From positions 1 through 64,000 of the forward strand of contig NZ_LZJC01000088.1 of the NCBI RefSeq assembly GCF_001666755.1: 64,000 bases of DNA. The letters are read 5' to 3'. The position numbers and the translations under genes were made by a program. Below, in pieces: positions 18,639-27,139 of the stretch (position 1 is the stretch's first letter; every line of letters begins with the position of its first letter). The stretch is from Mycobacterium sp. E1214 (lineage in GTDB: Bacteria; Actinomycetota; Actinomycetes; Mycobacteriales; Mycobacteriaceae). The notes under the pieces were generated by a model. It ran no database searches. It saw only the letters and a program-made list of their open reading frames with translations, and was not told the DNA's origin.

Positions 18639-21600
18639 CTACGCCGGCTTCCGCTCGGCGCGCAGCATCGGCAGCCACACCCGGGCGGCGTATGCGCCCA
18701 ACCGGGTGTCCTCGCCGTCACATTCCTCGCCCGGCCGCACCGGCTGCAGCAGGTCGTCCAGCGGGGCACGGTGCCCCCAGGCGCGCACGTGCGCCGGCGC
18801 CTCGTCCTCACCGGGGAACCGGTCGCTCGACTTCCAGCGATACCGCGCGTGCGCCGCCGGGTCCTCGCCCCCGTGCCGGGCGGCCGCCCAGGCGTACGAC
18901 GTCTTGATGGGCAGCGGGATCGGCTCGCGACGCCCGGCGTCGTAGATCGCGACCAGTTCGCGCAGCACCGCGGCGGCGGCGGCGTCGAGTGGTGGCCCCA
19001 ACCCCTCCACCCGCACGGCGCTGCCCCGTTTCATCCGGCCGATGCACACCGCCGACCAGTCCCGGCCGGGGTGGTGAGCGAGTAACGCCAGCAACGGGAT
19101 CCACGATTCCAGCAGGTGCTTGCCGTCCAGCCGGCTATAGGTCACCGAGACCAACCGCTCGCCGTAGACCGCCGACACTGTGCCGGTCAGTCGCCGACCC
19201 GCGCCGAGCTCGACGTCGACGTCGTAGGCTCGCGCGTCCGCCCGGCGGTGCCGGCGCGCCTCCTGCGCCAGCAGGGCGGCCTGGTCGCGCAGCTCGGTCA
19301 CCTTGCGCCAGCCCAGCTGGCCGGGCGGCAACGTCCCCCGGCGCCATTCGGCCTGCCGGGCGTCGTCGGGGGTCATCCCGCGCAGCATGTCGCCGAGCAT
19401 CCGGTCGCCGACGGTCCACTCCTCGAGGCTGTTGATGTCGACGGGCATGGCGTCCTGCACGCCGTCGACGTCGCGGGGCAAGGTGTATTCCAGCGCGCGA
19501 AAGAAGCCCTTCACCGGGTCCCGGAAGAACGCGACGAGGTCGGCGAGGTTGACGTCCTCGTCGCGCGGGGTCGGCAGCGGCCCGGTGATGAAGGCGGGCC
19601 GCTCGGCCTGCTCGCCGGTGGTGGCGCGCGCCGCCCGCAGCACCGTGGGATCGAAACTGAACGGCACCCGCGGCACCAGCTCGCCGGGCATCACGTTGCG
19701 AATGTCGAAGGGCTGCAATGGGTGCACGACGACGATGCGGTCGCGCACCGCCCGCTGCGTGGTCGCGTCCAGGGCGTCGAGGAGCTCGGCCAGCGGCACC
19801 GCGGGCGGGCGTGCCTGGCCCGAGTACTCGTTGGCGCCGGTGTAGGTGATGACCAGCTTGTCGGTCGCCGCGCCGATCGCGTCGAGCAGCAGTTGCCGGT
19901 CCTCCGAACGGATGTCGCGTTCCCCGGTCACCGGATGGCGGACCAGCACGTCGTCGCCGTCGACGACACCCAGGCGGGGGAACAGGCCGTCGTCGAGGCC
20001 TACCAGGCACACGATGCGGTGTGGCACCGAGCGCATCGGCACCATGGTGCACACCGTCAGGGTGCCGGTGCGGAAGTTGGCTCGGGTGGGACGCCCCGCG
20101 AGGTGCCGGTTGAGCAGCGCGCGGACGTCGGGCAATCGCAGCGTGGTGCCCGCCCGCGTCCCGGCGTCGTCGAGCACCTTGGCGAACTCGCGCTGCATCT
20201 GGCTGGTCTGCCACTCGTCGGCGTCCGGCACCCGTGTCAGCGCGGTGACGCCGTCGGCGAGGGCGGTCAGCCAGTCGGTGAGCGGCTGTGCGCCGGACAG
20301 CGCGTCGGCCGTGCGGTGCAGCCGGGCGACGAAGTCGGCGAGTTGGCCGGCTAATTGGACGCGATTACTGCTGACGTCGTCGAGCGGCAGCGTCGCGTCC
20401 AGCCAGGCGTTCGAGTCGTCGGACATGGCGACCCCCGCCAGTATCCGGTCGAGCCCGAACCGCCACGTGTTGTGCACGAAGTCAACGTGGTAGGGGCGGC
20501 GGTGTTCGGTGTCGAAGCCCCAGCGGATGTTGGCCTGACGCACCCAGCGGGTGATCGCCTCCAAATCGTCGTCGGTGAACCCGAATTGGGCCCGCACCGC
20601 CGGCACCTGCGCGAGGTCGAGCACCTCGCTGGCGGTGGCCCGGCCGGCCGCCAGGGTCAGCAACTGCGCGGCCACCCCCAGCAGTGGGTTGGTTTGGATC
20701 AGCGAGCGGTCCGCGAGCCGGACCCGCAGCCGGTGGGCGGGGTGCGCGCCGTGGACCACGTCACCGAGACCGAAGTCGGCGACGATCAGCGGCGCGTAGG
20801 TCTCGATGTCGGGGCACATCACCAGGATGTCGCGCGGCTCCAGCGTGGGGTCGTCCTGCAGCAGGCCAAGCAGCACCTCGCGCAGCACGTCGACCTGGCG
20901 GGCGGGCCCGTGGCAGTTGTGGATCTGCACCGAGCGGTCGTCGTCGGGCAGCGTGCGGCCTTGGGGGCGAACGGCGTTCGCGGCGATGTCGGACTGCAGC
21001 CAGCCCAGCAGGGTGGCGGGGTGGGCGGCGCCGGCAAGGTGTTCGTCGGTCTGCGGATCGGCCGGCAGGGCGCGCTGCAGCTCGCGCAGGTCGCGGCCCA
21101 GCGTCGCCAGCAGCGGGTGACGCACCGCGCGGTGGCTGGTGTCGTCGCGCCGGGAAACCGCCCCGTGCGTCCCGGCCAGTGCCCGCCACAGGCGGTCGCT
21201 GGGGTGCGGTAACCACAGGTGTAGCTCGTGGTGGGCGGCCAACGCGTCGAGGAGCTCGACATCGGTGCACGCCAGCCGGGTGTGACCAAACAACGACAAG
21301 CGTTGCGGCAGTTGGCTTTTGGATGCCCTGAGTCGTTCGACGGTGTGCTGGTGCCGGACGTGGGGCGGGTCGGCGCGCACCCGCGCGGCCAGCGCCCGCC
21401 ACAGCTCGGGCTGCCACCGCAGGTCGTCGTCGACGCCGCCGGTGCGCCCGTGCAACCAGTCGACCAGCAGCTGCGGGCGTTGCCGCGCGTAGGAGGCGAA
21501 CAACCCGGCCAGCCGGCGCGCCACCTCGTAGCGCCGGCCCCGGCGCAGCTCGGCCTCCGCGCCGGCGTGGAAGTGCCCGACGTGCGCGGCCAGCGTGCGG

Positions 21601-21929
21601 CACCAGGGCTCGTCCAGCGAGCAGTCGATCGCCTCCAGCAGCGGCCACGCCAGCGCGTCCGGCGCCCACGGATCGTCCTCGGCGGTGCCGGTGATCTCGG
21701 CGATCAGCGAACCGGGACTGCGGAACAGCACCCCCGCGCACACCCCGTCGTCGCCGCGCGCCCGGCCCAGCCGGTGGGAGAGTCGCTGACTGAGCCAACG
21801 CTCGACGCCGCGGGCGGGCACCACCACCAGGTCCTCGGCGAACGGGTCGGCCGGTGGATTGGCCAGCAGGGCGGCCAGGCCGTCGGCAAGCAGATCGGTG
21901 CGCTCGGCACGGTGCAGGTGAAGCGCCAT
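18639..21929 (-). CDS. recC: Exodeoxyribonuclease V gamma subunit RecC
   Basis: A 1096-residue RecC, the subunit that splits the duplex and scans for recombination hotspots. Recognisable family stretches are VPARGVERWLSQRLSHRLG near the N-terminus, LSLFGHTRLA, VHNCHG-like IQIHNCHGPARQVDVLRE, ILVMCPDIETYAPLI, and the C-terminal VCLVGLDDGLFPR and AWAAARHG regions. Like other RecC proteins it has degenerate helicase motifs. I placed the start at the ATG at 21929 (MALHLHRAERTDLLADGL) rather than the further upstream in-frame codons, which have no RecC character. It is first gene of the rec operon. A TATCGT -10-like sequence ends nine bases upstream of the ATG. Confidence 0.92.
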   Translation of the reverse strand: MALHLHRAERTDLLADGLAALLANPPADPFAEDLVVVPARGVERWLSQRLSHRLGRARGDDGVCAGVLFRSPGSLIAEITGTAEDDPWAPDALAWPLLEAIDCSLDEPWCRTLAAHVGHFHAGAEAELRRGRRYEVARRLAGLFASYARQRPQLLVDWLHGRTGGVDDDLRWQPELWRALAARVRADPPHVRHQHTVERLRASKSQLPQRLSLFGHTRLACTDVELLDALAAHHELHLWLPHPSDRLWRALAGTHGAVSRRDDTSHRAVRHPLLATLGRDLRELQRALPADPQTDEHLAGAAHPATLLGWLQSDIAANAVRPQGRTLPDDDRSVQIHNCHGPARQVDVLREVLLGLLQDDPTLEPRDILVMCPDIETYAPLIVADFGLGDVVHGAHPAHRLRVRLADRSLIQTNPLLGVAAQLLTLAAGRATASEVLDLAQVPAVRAQFGFTDDDLEAITRWVRQANIRWGFDTEHRRPYHVDFVHNTWRFGLDRILAGVAMSDDSNAWLDATLPLDDVSSNRVQLAGQLADFVARLHRTADALSGAQPLTDWLTALADGVTALTRVPDADEWQTSQMQREFAKVLDDAGTRAGTTLRLPDVRALLNRHLAGRPTRANFRTGTLTVCTMVPMRSVPHRIVCLVGLDDGLFPRLGVVDGDDVLVRHPVTGERDIRSEDRQLLLDAIGAATDKLVITYTGANEYSGQARPPAVPLAELLDALDATTQRAVRDRIVVVHPLQPFDIRNVMPGELVPRVPFSFDPTVLRAARATTGEQAERPAFITGPLPTPRDEDVNLADLVAFFRDPVKGFFRALEYTLPRDVDGVQDAMPVDINSLEEWTVGDRMLGDMLRGMTPDDARQAEWRRGTLPPGQLGWRKVTELRDQAALLAQEARRHRRADARAYDVDVELGAGRRLTGTVSAVYGERLVSVTYSRLDGKHLLESWIPLLALLAHHPGRDWSAVCIGRMKRGSAVRVEGLGPPLDAAAAAVLRELVAIYDAGRREPIPLPIKTSYAWAAARHGGEDPAAHARYRWKSSDRFPGEDEAPAHVRAWGHRAPLDDLLQPVRPGEECDGEDTRLGAYAARVWLPMLRAERKPA

Positions 21930-21948
21930 CGCGGTGTCACGATAAACC

Positions 21949-21976
21949 TTGACACCGACGTGTGCTGCCACAGTCT
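21949..21976 (+). promoter_or_regulatory. Putative promoter for the HD-phosphohydrolase gene
   Basis: A perfect TTGACA -35 hexamer at 21949-21954 is followed 16 bases later by CAGTCT, a weak -10. It lies between divergent recC and the HD gene, 39 bases before the latter's start codon. Confidence 0.35.
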
Positions 21977-22014
21977 CGGAGATGCCGCCACCGGTGAAGG
22001 GGGGAGGGACGACC

Positions 22015-22617
22015 ATGGCCGGCCGAACGCCGACGCCGCGCCTCACGGCGCGGTTCAGCGCCGCCCTGGACTATGCGGCGCGCAAGCACGCCATGCAGAC
22101 CCGCAAGGGCGGCCAGACCCCCTACCTCGGCCACCTGCTGTCGGTGGCCGGGCTGGTCATCGAGGCCGACGGCACCGAAACGCAGGCCATCGCGGCGCTG
22201 CTGCACGACGCCGCCGAGGACCAGGGCGGTGAGCGCACGCTGGCGGAGATCCGCGAGCGGTTCGGCGCCGACGTGGCGTCGATCGTCGCCGAGTGCAGCG
22301 ACACCTTCGAAACACCCAAGCCGCCGTGGCGGGAGCGCAAGGAGCGCTACCTCGCCCACTTGCGGGAGGCGTCCGACGGCGCCGTGCTGGTGTCGCTGGC
22401 CGACAAGCTCGACAACGCCCGGGCGATTTTGCGTGACGTGCGGGCGGAAGGGAATGCCGTCTGGGGGCGTTTCACCGTCCGGGACCCGCAGCAGCAGCTG
22501 TGGTACTACCGATCGGTGCTCGAGGTGCTGAGCCGGCGCACCGACAACTGGATGGTCGACGAGCTGCGCGCGGTGTTGCGCGCGCTCGAGCAAGAGGTCG
22601 ACCGCGACGGCGACTAA
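22015..22617 (+). CDS. HD-domain metal-dependent phosphohydrolase (RelA/SpoT hydrolase-like fold)
   Basis: A 200-residue stand-alone HD protein. The order RFSAALDYAARKHAMQTRKGG, YLGHLLSVAGLVIEADGT, then ALLHDAAEDQGG (His64-Asp65) and VLVSLADKLDNARAIL matches the (p)ppGpp-hydrolase/MESH1-type HD fold, with the four metal-binding positions (first His near 25, His64-Asp65, and the Asp of LADKLDNA) in place. No synthetase domain is present, so it could be a small alarmone hydrolase or another nucleotide phosphohydrolase. The ATG at 22015 follows a strong GGGGGAGGGA ribosome binding site, which settles the start. It opens a three-gene plus-strand run (HD, nitroreductase, methyltransferase). Confidence 0.8.
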   Translation: MAGRTPTPRLTARFSAALDYAARKHAMQTRKGGQTPYLGHLLSVAGLVIEADGTETQAIAALLHDAAEDQGGERTLAEIRERFGADVASIVAECSDTFETPKPPWRERKERYLAHLREASDGAVLVSLADKLDNARAILRDVRAEGNAVWGRFTVRDPQQQLWYYRSVLEVLSRRTDNWMVDELRAVLRALEQEVDRDGD

Positions 22618-22635
22618 TCCGCAGGAGGAGACGAG

Positions 22636-23151
22636 ATGGAAGCCTGGGACGCGATCCGAGCCCGCCGCAACGTGCGTGAGTACACGCCGGAGCCGGTGCC
22701 ACAGGAAGACCTCGACCGCATCGCCGAGGCGGGGTGGCGCGCACCGTCGGCCAAGAACCGCCAACCCTGGGACTTCGTCATCGTCACCGACCGGGACCAG
22801 CTCCAAGAGCTCGCCACCGTGTGGGGCGGGGCCGGTCACATCGCCGGCGCCGCGGCGGCGATCGCCATCGTGGTGCCCGAGCCGCCCGACGAGCGCCGCG
22901 TCGTGACCGACAACTACGACGTGGGTCAGGCCACCATGGCGATGATGATCGCGGCCACCGACCTGGGTGTGGGGACCGGGCATTCGTCGGTGGGGGACCA
23001 GGACAAGGCGCGGGCGATCCTGGGCGTTCCCGACGGCTACCTGGTGGCCTTCCTGCTCGGACTCGGGTATCCGGCCGATCGGCCGCTCGCCCCGATCCGC
23101 AAGCCGAACCGGCGCCCCTTCGCCGAGGTGGTGCACCACGGCCGTTGGTGA
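22636..23151 (+). CDS. Nitroreductase-family FMN oxidoreductase
   Basis: A 171-residue nitroreductase-fold protein. It begins MEAWDAIRARRNVREYTPEPVP, carries WRAPSAKNRQPWDFVIV (the FMN phosphate-binding SxxNxQPW pattern), and ends with GVPDGYLVAFLLGLGYPA, all typical of the NfsA/FRP superfamily. A helix lid region is shorter than in classic NAD(P)H nitroreductases. It likely reduces quinones, nitro groups or similar acceptors with FMN; the natural substrate is unknown. It starts 18 bases after the HD gene with an excellent AGGAGGAGA ribosome binding site, so the two form an operon. Confidence 0.82.
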   Translation: MEAWDAIRARRNVREYTPEPVPQEDLDRIAEAGWRAPSAKNRQPWDFVIVTDRDQLQELATVWGGAGHIAGAAAAIAIVVPEPPDERRVVTDNYDVGQATMAMMIAATDLGVGTGHSSVGDQDKARAILGVPDGYLVAFLLGLGYPADRPLAPIRKPNRRPFAEVVHHGRW

Positions 23152-23164
23152 GGTCTGCTCGCCC

Positions 23165-23170
23165 TAAGGT
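23165..23170 (+). promoter_or_regulatory. -10 element for leaderless methyltransferase mRNA
   Basis: TAAGGT (TANNNT) ends exactly six bases before the GTG at 23177, so transcription should begin at the start codon itself. No Shine-Dalgarno sequence is present. Confidence 0.45.
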
Positions 23171-23176
23171 GATCCC

Positions 23177-23929
23177 GTGCATGAACATCGGGGCGAGTAC
23201 GGAGTCGACGGTGACTTCGAGAGGATCTCGGCGCGCGGGCAGCTCGCCGCGATCGGGGCGGTCACGACCGGCTTGGCGGTGGTGGCCGTCGCGGGCCGGG
23301 CGCACGGTCGACATCTGACTGGGGCATTGGCCGGCGCGTCGGCCGCGGGGCTGGTCGCCTCGACGGCGTGGTACGCCTACGCGACTCGCGTCGGCAAGTT
23401 CGTGGTCTGGGACCAAATCCTCGACGGGCTGGCGCTCGACGGCGATGAGACCGTGCTCGACCTGGGCTGCGGGCGCGGCGCGGTGCTGTGTGCGGCGGCC
23501 AAGCGCCTGCCGCGCGGACGCGCCGTCGGGGTCGACCTGTGGCACGCCGACCAGACCGACAACTCCCGGCAGTCCACGCTAGCCAACGCGGCGGCCGAGG
23601 GCGTCTCCGACCGCATCGAGGTGCACACCGCCGACATGACGGCGGTGCCGCTGCCCGACGACAGCGTCGACGTGGTCGTGAGCAGCCTGGCGATCCACAA
23701 CATTGCGGGAAACGCCGGGCGCCGCATGGCCCTTGACGAGGCGGTGCGGGTGCTGCGCCCGGGCGGTCGGCTCGCGATCGCGGACCTGTTCGGCACCGAC
23801 CGGCACGCGGCGCGGCTGCGGGAATTGGGCTGGCGCGACGTGCGGCACCGCCGGCTCGGCTGGCGGATGTGCTACGGCGGTCCGTGGTTTTCCACCCGGC
23901 TGGTGACCGCCACCAAACCCGGGCCCTGA
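23177..23929 (+). CDS. Membrane-anchored class I SAM methyltransferase
   Basis: A 250-residue protein with two hydrophobic segments at about residues 22-65 (AIGAVTTGLAVVAVAG, then GALAGASAAGLVASTAWYAY), followed by a class I methyltransferase domain. Motif I is VLDLGCGRGAVL, and VDVVVSSLAIHNI plus EAVRVLRPGGRLAIADLF are the later strands. The arrangement suggests a membrane-tethered enzyme facing the cytoplasm with a lipid or membrane-near substrate. The substrate is unknown. The GTG at 23177 is chosen because a -10-like TAAGGT lies six bases before it. It sits 25 bp after the nitroreductase gene. Confidence 0.78.
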   Translation: MHEHRGEYGVDGDFERISARGQLAAIGAVTTGLAVVAVAGRAHGRHLTGALAGASAAGLVASTAWYAYATRVGKFVVWDQILDGLALDGDETVLDLGCGRGAVLCAAAKRLPRGRAVGVDLWHADQTDNSRQSTLANAAAEGVSDRIEVHTADMTAVPLPDDSVDVVVSSLAIHNIAGNAGRRMALDEAVRVLRPGGRLAIADLFGTDRHAARLRELGWRDVRHRRLGWRMCYGGPWFSTRLVTATKPGP

Positions 23930-24172
23930 CGGCATTGCAGTTTGCTGGATGCGCGCGCCACGGAAACGCGTTGCGCGACGGTTTTCCTGCCGGTCAACAA
24001 CTTTCGCTTATATAGCGAGAATTCGGTTGAATTGAAAGGCATTTCGGCTACCGAATTGCGCCTGGTCGTGTGAATTCACGGCATTCTCACAGCCGCGAGC
24101 GGCACACTTGCAGGCAATTCGGGCCTACCGTCGTGACGGTCATTTCCTGGTCGACGGAAGTCGAGGCTGTCC
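23930..24172. promoter_or_regulatory. AT-rich intergenic regulatory region upstream of the NarK-type transporter
   Basis: These 243 bases are clearly less GC-rich than their surroundings. They contain a small hairpin CGCT-tatat-AGCG (about 24005-24017) and a perfect 8-bp inverted repeat AATTCGGT (24020-24027) / ACCGAATT (24050-24057) separated by 22 bases. The region probably holds the transporter's promoter and an operator. A consensus GlnR or NarL site could not be convincingly fitted. Confidence 0.4.
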
Positions 24173-25585
24173 ATGTTTCGCGCGCAACGCATACGCGATT
24201 GGGATCCGGAGGATGTTGCGGGCTGGCAGGCCGGCAATGCGCGGATCGCCCGGCGCAATCTGATCTGGTCGTTATTCGCCATGCACGTGGGTTATTCGGT
24301 GTGGTCGATCTGGTCGGTGATGGTGCTGTTCATGCCGCGCACGGTGTACGGGTTGTCACCGGCGGACAAGCTGCTGCTGGGTGCCACCGCGACGCTCGTC
24401 GGTGGCTGCCTGCGGCTGCCCTACGCCGTCGCGGTGGAGAAGTTCGGCGGCCGCAACTGGCTGGTGTTCTCCTCGTTGGTTTTGTTGATCCCGACCGCGG
24501 GAACCATTGTGCTGCTGGCCAATCCGGGCCAACCGATGTGGGCGTACCTGTGTTGTGCGGCGTTGACCGGCATGGGGGGCGGGAATTTCTCCTCCGCAAT
24601 CGCCCACGTCAACGTCTTCTACCCGCAGCGGCTCAAGGGTGCGGCGTTGGGTATCGCCGGCGGTGGCGGCAACATCGGTGTGCCTTTGATCCAGATCGTC
24701 GGTCTGGTGGTGCTGGCGACCGCCGGTGACCGCAAACCCTATTGGGTATGCGGGATCTATCTGGTGTTGCTGTCGTTGGTCGCGCTCGGCGGCGCGCTCT
24801 TCCTCGACAACGTGGAGCTGCCGCGCGCGCAGCACCGCCCGATGCGCGCCGCCCTGAAGCAGCGCGACACGTGGGCGCTGGCGGCGCTCTACGTGGCGAC
24901 CTACGGCTCGTTCATCGGCTTCTCTTTCGCCTTCGCGCAGATCTTGCAGATCAACTATCTGGCCTCCGGCCAAGGGACCCTGACCGCGTCGTTGCACGCC
25001 GCCCAAATCGCTTTTCTGGGGCCGTTACTCGCGTCGCTGGGCCGGATGTACGGTGGCCGACTGGCCGATCGCCTGGGCGGCGGGACCGTCACCTTGGGGG
25101 TGCTGTGCGCGATGATCGTCGCCGTCAGCGGCATGATCGTGCTGAGCGCGCGGGCCGACAGCCGGGCGGGCCCGTTGGACGCGGCGGTCATGACCTGCTA
25201 TGTGATCGGATTTTTGGTCTTGTTCATCCTCTGCGGGGTCGGCAACGGGGCGGTGTACAAGATGATCCCGGCCGTCTTCGAGACGCGCAGTCACCGCATG
25301 GCCATCGGTGACGCCGACCGGCGCCACTGGGCGCGCGCCATGTCCGGCGTCGTGATCGGCATCGTCGCCGCGATCGGAACGCTAGGCGGGTTCGGCATCA
25401 ACATGGCGCTGCGCCAGTCCTACGTGAACACCGGATCCGAGACCGCGGCGTTCTGCATCTTCGCAGTGTGCTACCTGTTCGGGTCGGTGTTGACCTGGCG
25501 GGTGTACGTGCGCCCGTCGTCGGACGTCCGGCAGACGCGGGAGCGAGTCGACGCGCCCCGCCTCGAGCACTCGATCAGCGGCTGA
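24173..25585 (+). CDS. NarK-type nitrate/nitrite transporter (MFS)
   Basis: A 470-residue major facilitator protein with about twelve hydrophobic segments. It has the nitrate/nitrite-porter signature loops: ALTGMGGGNFSSAIAHVNVFYPQ and GIAGGGGNIGVPLIQIVG in the first half, and an equivalent VGNGAVYKMIPAVF segment in the second. The conserved Arg of substrate-binding helix 2 is in GGCLRLPYAVAVEKFGGRNW. It therefore probably moves nitrate or nitrite across the membrane. Following genes on the minus strand include a nitrate-reductase-like molybdoenzyme (27136-29538), which supports a nitrogen-oxyanion role for the block. It is preceded by an AT-rich, repeat-containing region and overlaps the convergent thioesterase gene by 11 bases. 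Confidence 0.87.
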   Translation: MFRAQRIRDWDPEDVAGWQAGNARIARRNLIWSLFAMHVGYSVWSIWSVMVLFMPRTVYGLSPADKLLLGATATLVGGCLRLPYAVAVEKFGGRNWLVFSSLVLLIPTAGTIVLLANPGQPMWAYLCCAALTGMGGGNFSSAIAHVNVFYPQRLKGAALGIAGGGGNIGVPLIQIVGLVVLATAGDRKPYWVCGIYLVLLSLVALGGALFLDNVELPRAQHRPMRAALKQRDTWALAALYVATYGSFIGFSFAFAQILQINYLASGQGTLTASLHAAQIAFLGPLLASLGRMYGGRLADRLGGGTVTLGVLCAMIVAVSGMIVLSARADSRAGPLDAAVMTCYVIGFLVLFILCGVGNGAVYKMIPAVFETRSHRMAIGDADRRHWARAMSGVVIGIVAAIGTLGGFGINMALRQSYVNTGSETAAFCIFAVCYLFGSVLTWRVYVRPSSDVRQTRERVDAPRLEHSISG

Positions 25586-25919
25586 GGAACTTATGCCGGT
25601 CGACGATCACGCGGTCAATCTCGCCTTCCGCCACCACTTTTCCGTCACCATCGACTGCTTTGACGTGGAAGGTGATGCGCCGACCGTCGGCCGGCGCATG
25701 GTCCGCGGTGACGTCGACGGTGCCACCCACGTCGGTCGCGCGCCGGTGTTCGATGCGCACCGCGGTGCCCACGGTCGTCTGGCCGGGACTGGTGAACGGC
25801 GCGGCCGCCTGCACGGTCGCCGCTTCCAACCACGCGATCAGCGTGGGAGTCGCGAGCACGGGCACATCGCCGCTGCCGACGTGCGCGGCGGTGTCGGTGT
25901 CGGTCACTTCGTAGCGCAT
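25575..25919 (-). CDS. Hot-dog-fold thioesterase-like protein (FlK type)
   Basis: A 114-residue protein resembling fluoroacetyl-CoA-thioesterase-like hot-dog proteins. It has VPVLATPTLIAWLEAATVQAA in the long helix, TTVGTAVRIEHRRATDVGGTVDV, and FHVKAVDGDGKVVAEGEIDRVIVD. Likely it hydrolyses or binds a small acyl-CoA; the substrate is unknown. The start is the ATG at 25919, with a TAGGCT -10-like box exactly six bases upstream (25926-25931 on the complementary strand) and no ribosome binding site, so the mRNA is probably leaderless. Its 3' end overlaps the convergent transporter gene by 11 bases. Confidence 0.75.
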   Translation of the reverse strand: MRYEVTDTDTAAHVGSGDVPVLATPTLIAWLEAATVQAAAPFTSPGQTTVGTAVRIEHRRATDVGGTVDVTADHAPADGRRITFHVKAVDGDGKVVAEGEIDRVIVDRHKFLSR

Positions 25920-25925
25920 CGCTTC

Positions 25926-25931
25926 AGCCTA
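25926..25931 (-). promoter_or_regulatory. -10 element for leaderless thioesterase mRNA
   Basis: TAGGCT on the minus strand is followed by six bases and the ATG at 25919. Confidence 0.45.
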
Positions 25932-26020
25932 GCGCGGCCGGGGCGCGAAACCCGGTGAGGTTGAGTGATATTCGATGAAAGTGATCAGGTGATGCAGCGC
26001 AGTTATGAAGGGTTCCTCAA

Positions 26021-26566
26021 GTGAGAGTCGTTTTGCTGGGGCCGCCCGGGGCGGGCAAGGGAACGCAGGCGTGCAAGCTTTCCGAGAAGTTGGGGATCCC
26101 GCATCTGTCCACCGGTGATCTGTTCCGCAGCAACATCGAGAACGGCACCAAGTTGGGGCTGGAGGCCAAGCGTTACCTGGATGCCGGTGATTTGGTGCCC
26201 TCGGAGTTGACCAATCAGCTCGTCGCGGACCGCCTCGATGATCCCGACGTCGCCAACGGGTTCATCCTGGACGGGTATCCGCGCTCGGTGGAGCAGGCCA
26301 AGGCGTTGCACGGCATGCTCGAGCGCCGGGGTGGGGACATCGACGCGGTGTTGGAGTTTCGGGTCTCTGAGGACGAGTTGTTGCAGCGGCTCAAGGGCCG
26401 CGGGCGTGCCGATGACACCGAGGAGATCATCATCAACCGGATGAAGGTCTACCGCGACGAGACCGCGCCGCTGCTGGACTACTACCGCGACGAGCTCAAG
26501 ACCGTCGACGCCGTCGGAACCATGGACGAGGTCTTTGCCCGCGCGCTGCACGCGCTGCACGGGTGA
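26021..26566 (+). CDS. adk: Adenylate kinase, apparent second copy
   Basis: A 181-residue short-form adenylate kinase (no long zinc-type LID), the same length as the M. tuberculosis enzyme. The P-loop is [10 protein letters not shown] (7-16), followed by the AMP-binding STGDLFR and [14 protein letters not shown], and the compact [14 protein letters not shown]. All catalytic arginines expected for Adk are visible. It would interconvert ATP plus AMP and 2 ADP. In mycobacteria the usual adk sits in the secY-adk-map cluster; this gene has none of those neighbours and lies in an accessory block, so it is probably a paralogue. The start is the GTG at 26021; no strong ribosome binding site is seen. 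Confidence 0.9.
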   Translation: MRVVLLGPPGAGKGTQACKLSEKLGIPHLSTGDLFRSNIENGTKLGLEAKRYLDAGDLVPSELTNQLVADRLDDPDVANGFILDGYPRSVEQAKALHGMLERRGGDIDAVLEFRVSEDELLQRLKGRGRADDTEEIIINRMKVYRDETAPLLDYYRDELKTVDAVGTMDEVFARALHALHG

Positions 26567-26659
26567 AGTGACGGCGCATCGCGCAACTGTCAGACTGGCG
26601 GCGAGGAGGCGATGGGGACGCGGTGGCCGGGGGCTGTGCGGCCGCCGCGTTTCTCATTC

Positions 26660-27139
26660 CTAGCTCGTCAACACCTGCGGGGACAGCTCTTTGAGCATGG
26701 CGTTGGCCCAGCGCATCTGGCGCAGCGCCTCGGGATGGCAGCGCGTGGCCAGCCGCAACAGCTCGGCGTCCTTGGCGGCCTGGGCGCCCTGCGCCAGCAG
26801 CTCCCAGTCCAGCGATACGCCGGCCGCGATGCGGTGCACCCGCCGCAGGTCGGCCAGCAGCAGCAACCCCGGTTCGGGCCGGCGCCGCAGCTTGTCGCTG
26901 AGCCGCGCCGCGACGGCGCCGGTGAGCGGGCGGCGACGCGGCCGCGCGGGCAGGTGCAGGCCGTAATGGCGGCCGTGCCGCGCCAATTCATCGAGGTGGT
27001 GTCGCGACCACCCGGCCAGGTCCTGCGCCAGGTGGCAGACGTCCTGGTCGCTGTGGTGCCGCGCCGCCAACGCGGTGAGCTGGTGGGCGAGTTTGCGTTC
27101 CGAGCGGTGCAGCTCGCGCAGGGCCAGCCGCAGTTTCAC
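26660..27139 (-). CDS. His-rich helical protein coupled to the molybdoenzyme, unknown function
   Basis: A 159-residue protein that I do not recognise. It is almost entirely alpha-helical in appearance, very rich in Leu, Arg and Ala, and contains twelve histidines, several in pairs (AARHHSD, WSRHHLDE) or spaced to fall on one helix face (DELARHGRHYGLHL), plus two cysteines (VCH, RCH). Such a pattern could fit a ferritin- or hemerythrin-like metal bundle, but no canonical motif is complete. The start is the GTG at 27139, whose bases overlap the molybdoenzyme stop (GTGA), so translation is coupled and the two products likely work together. A redox-partner or assembly role is inference from context only. 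Confidence 0.6.
   Translation of the reverse strand: MKLRLALRELHRSERKLAHQLTALAARHHSDQDVCHLAQDLAGWSRHHLDELARHGRHYGLHLPARPRRRPLTGAVAARLSDKLRRRPEPGLLLLADLRRVHRIAAGVSLDWELLAQGAQAAKDAELLRLATRCHPEALRQMRWANAMLKELSPQVLTS

Noticed and set aside
23930-24172. GlnR or NarL binding site upstream of the NarK-type gene
   Set aside because: GGAAACG-like pieces occur, but the spacing of a full GlnR box could not be matched; left as an untested idea.
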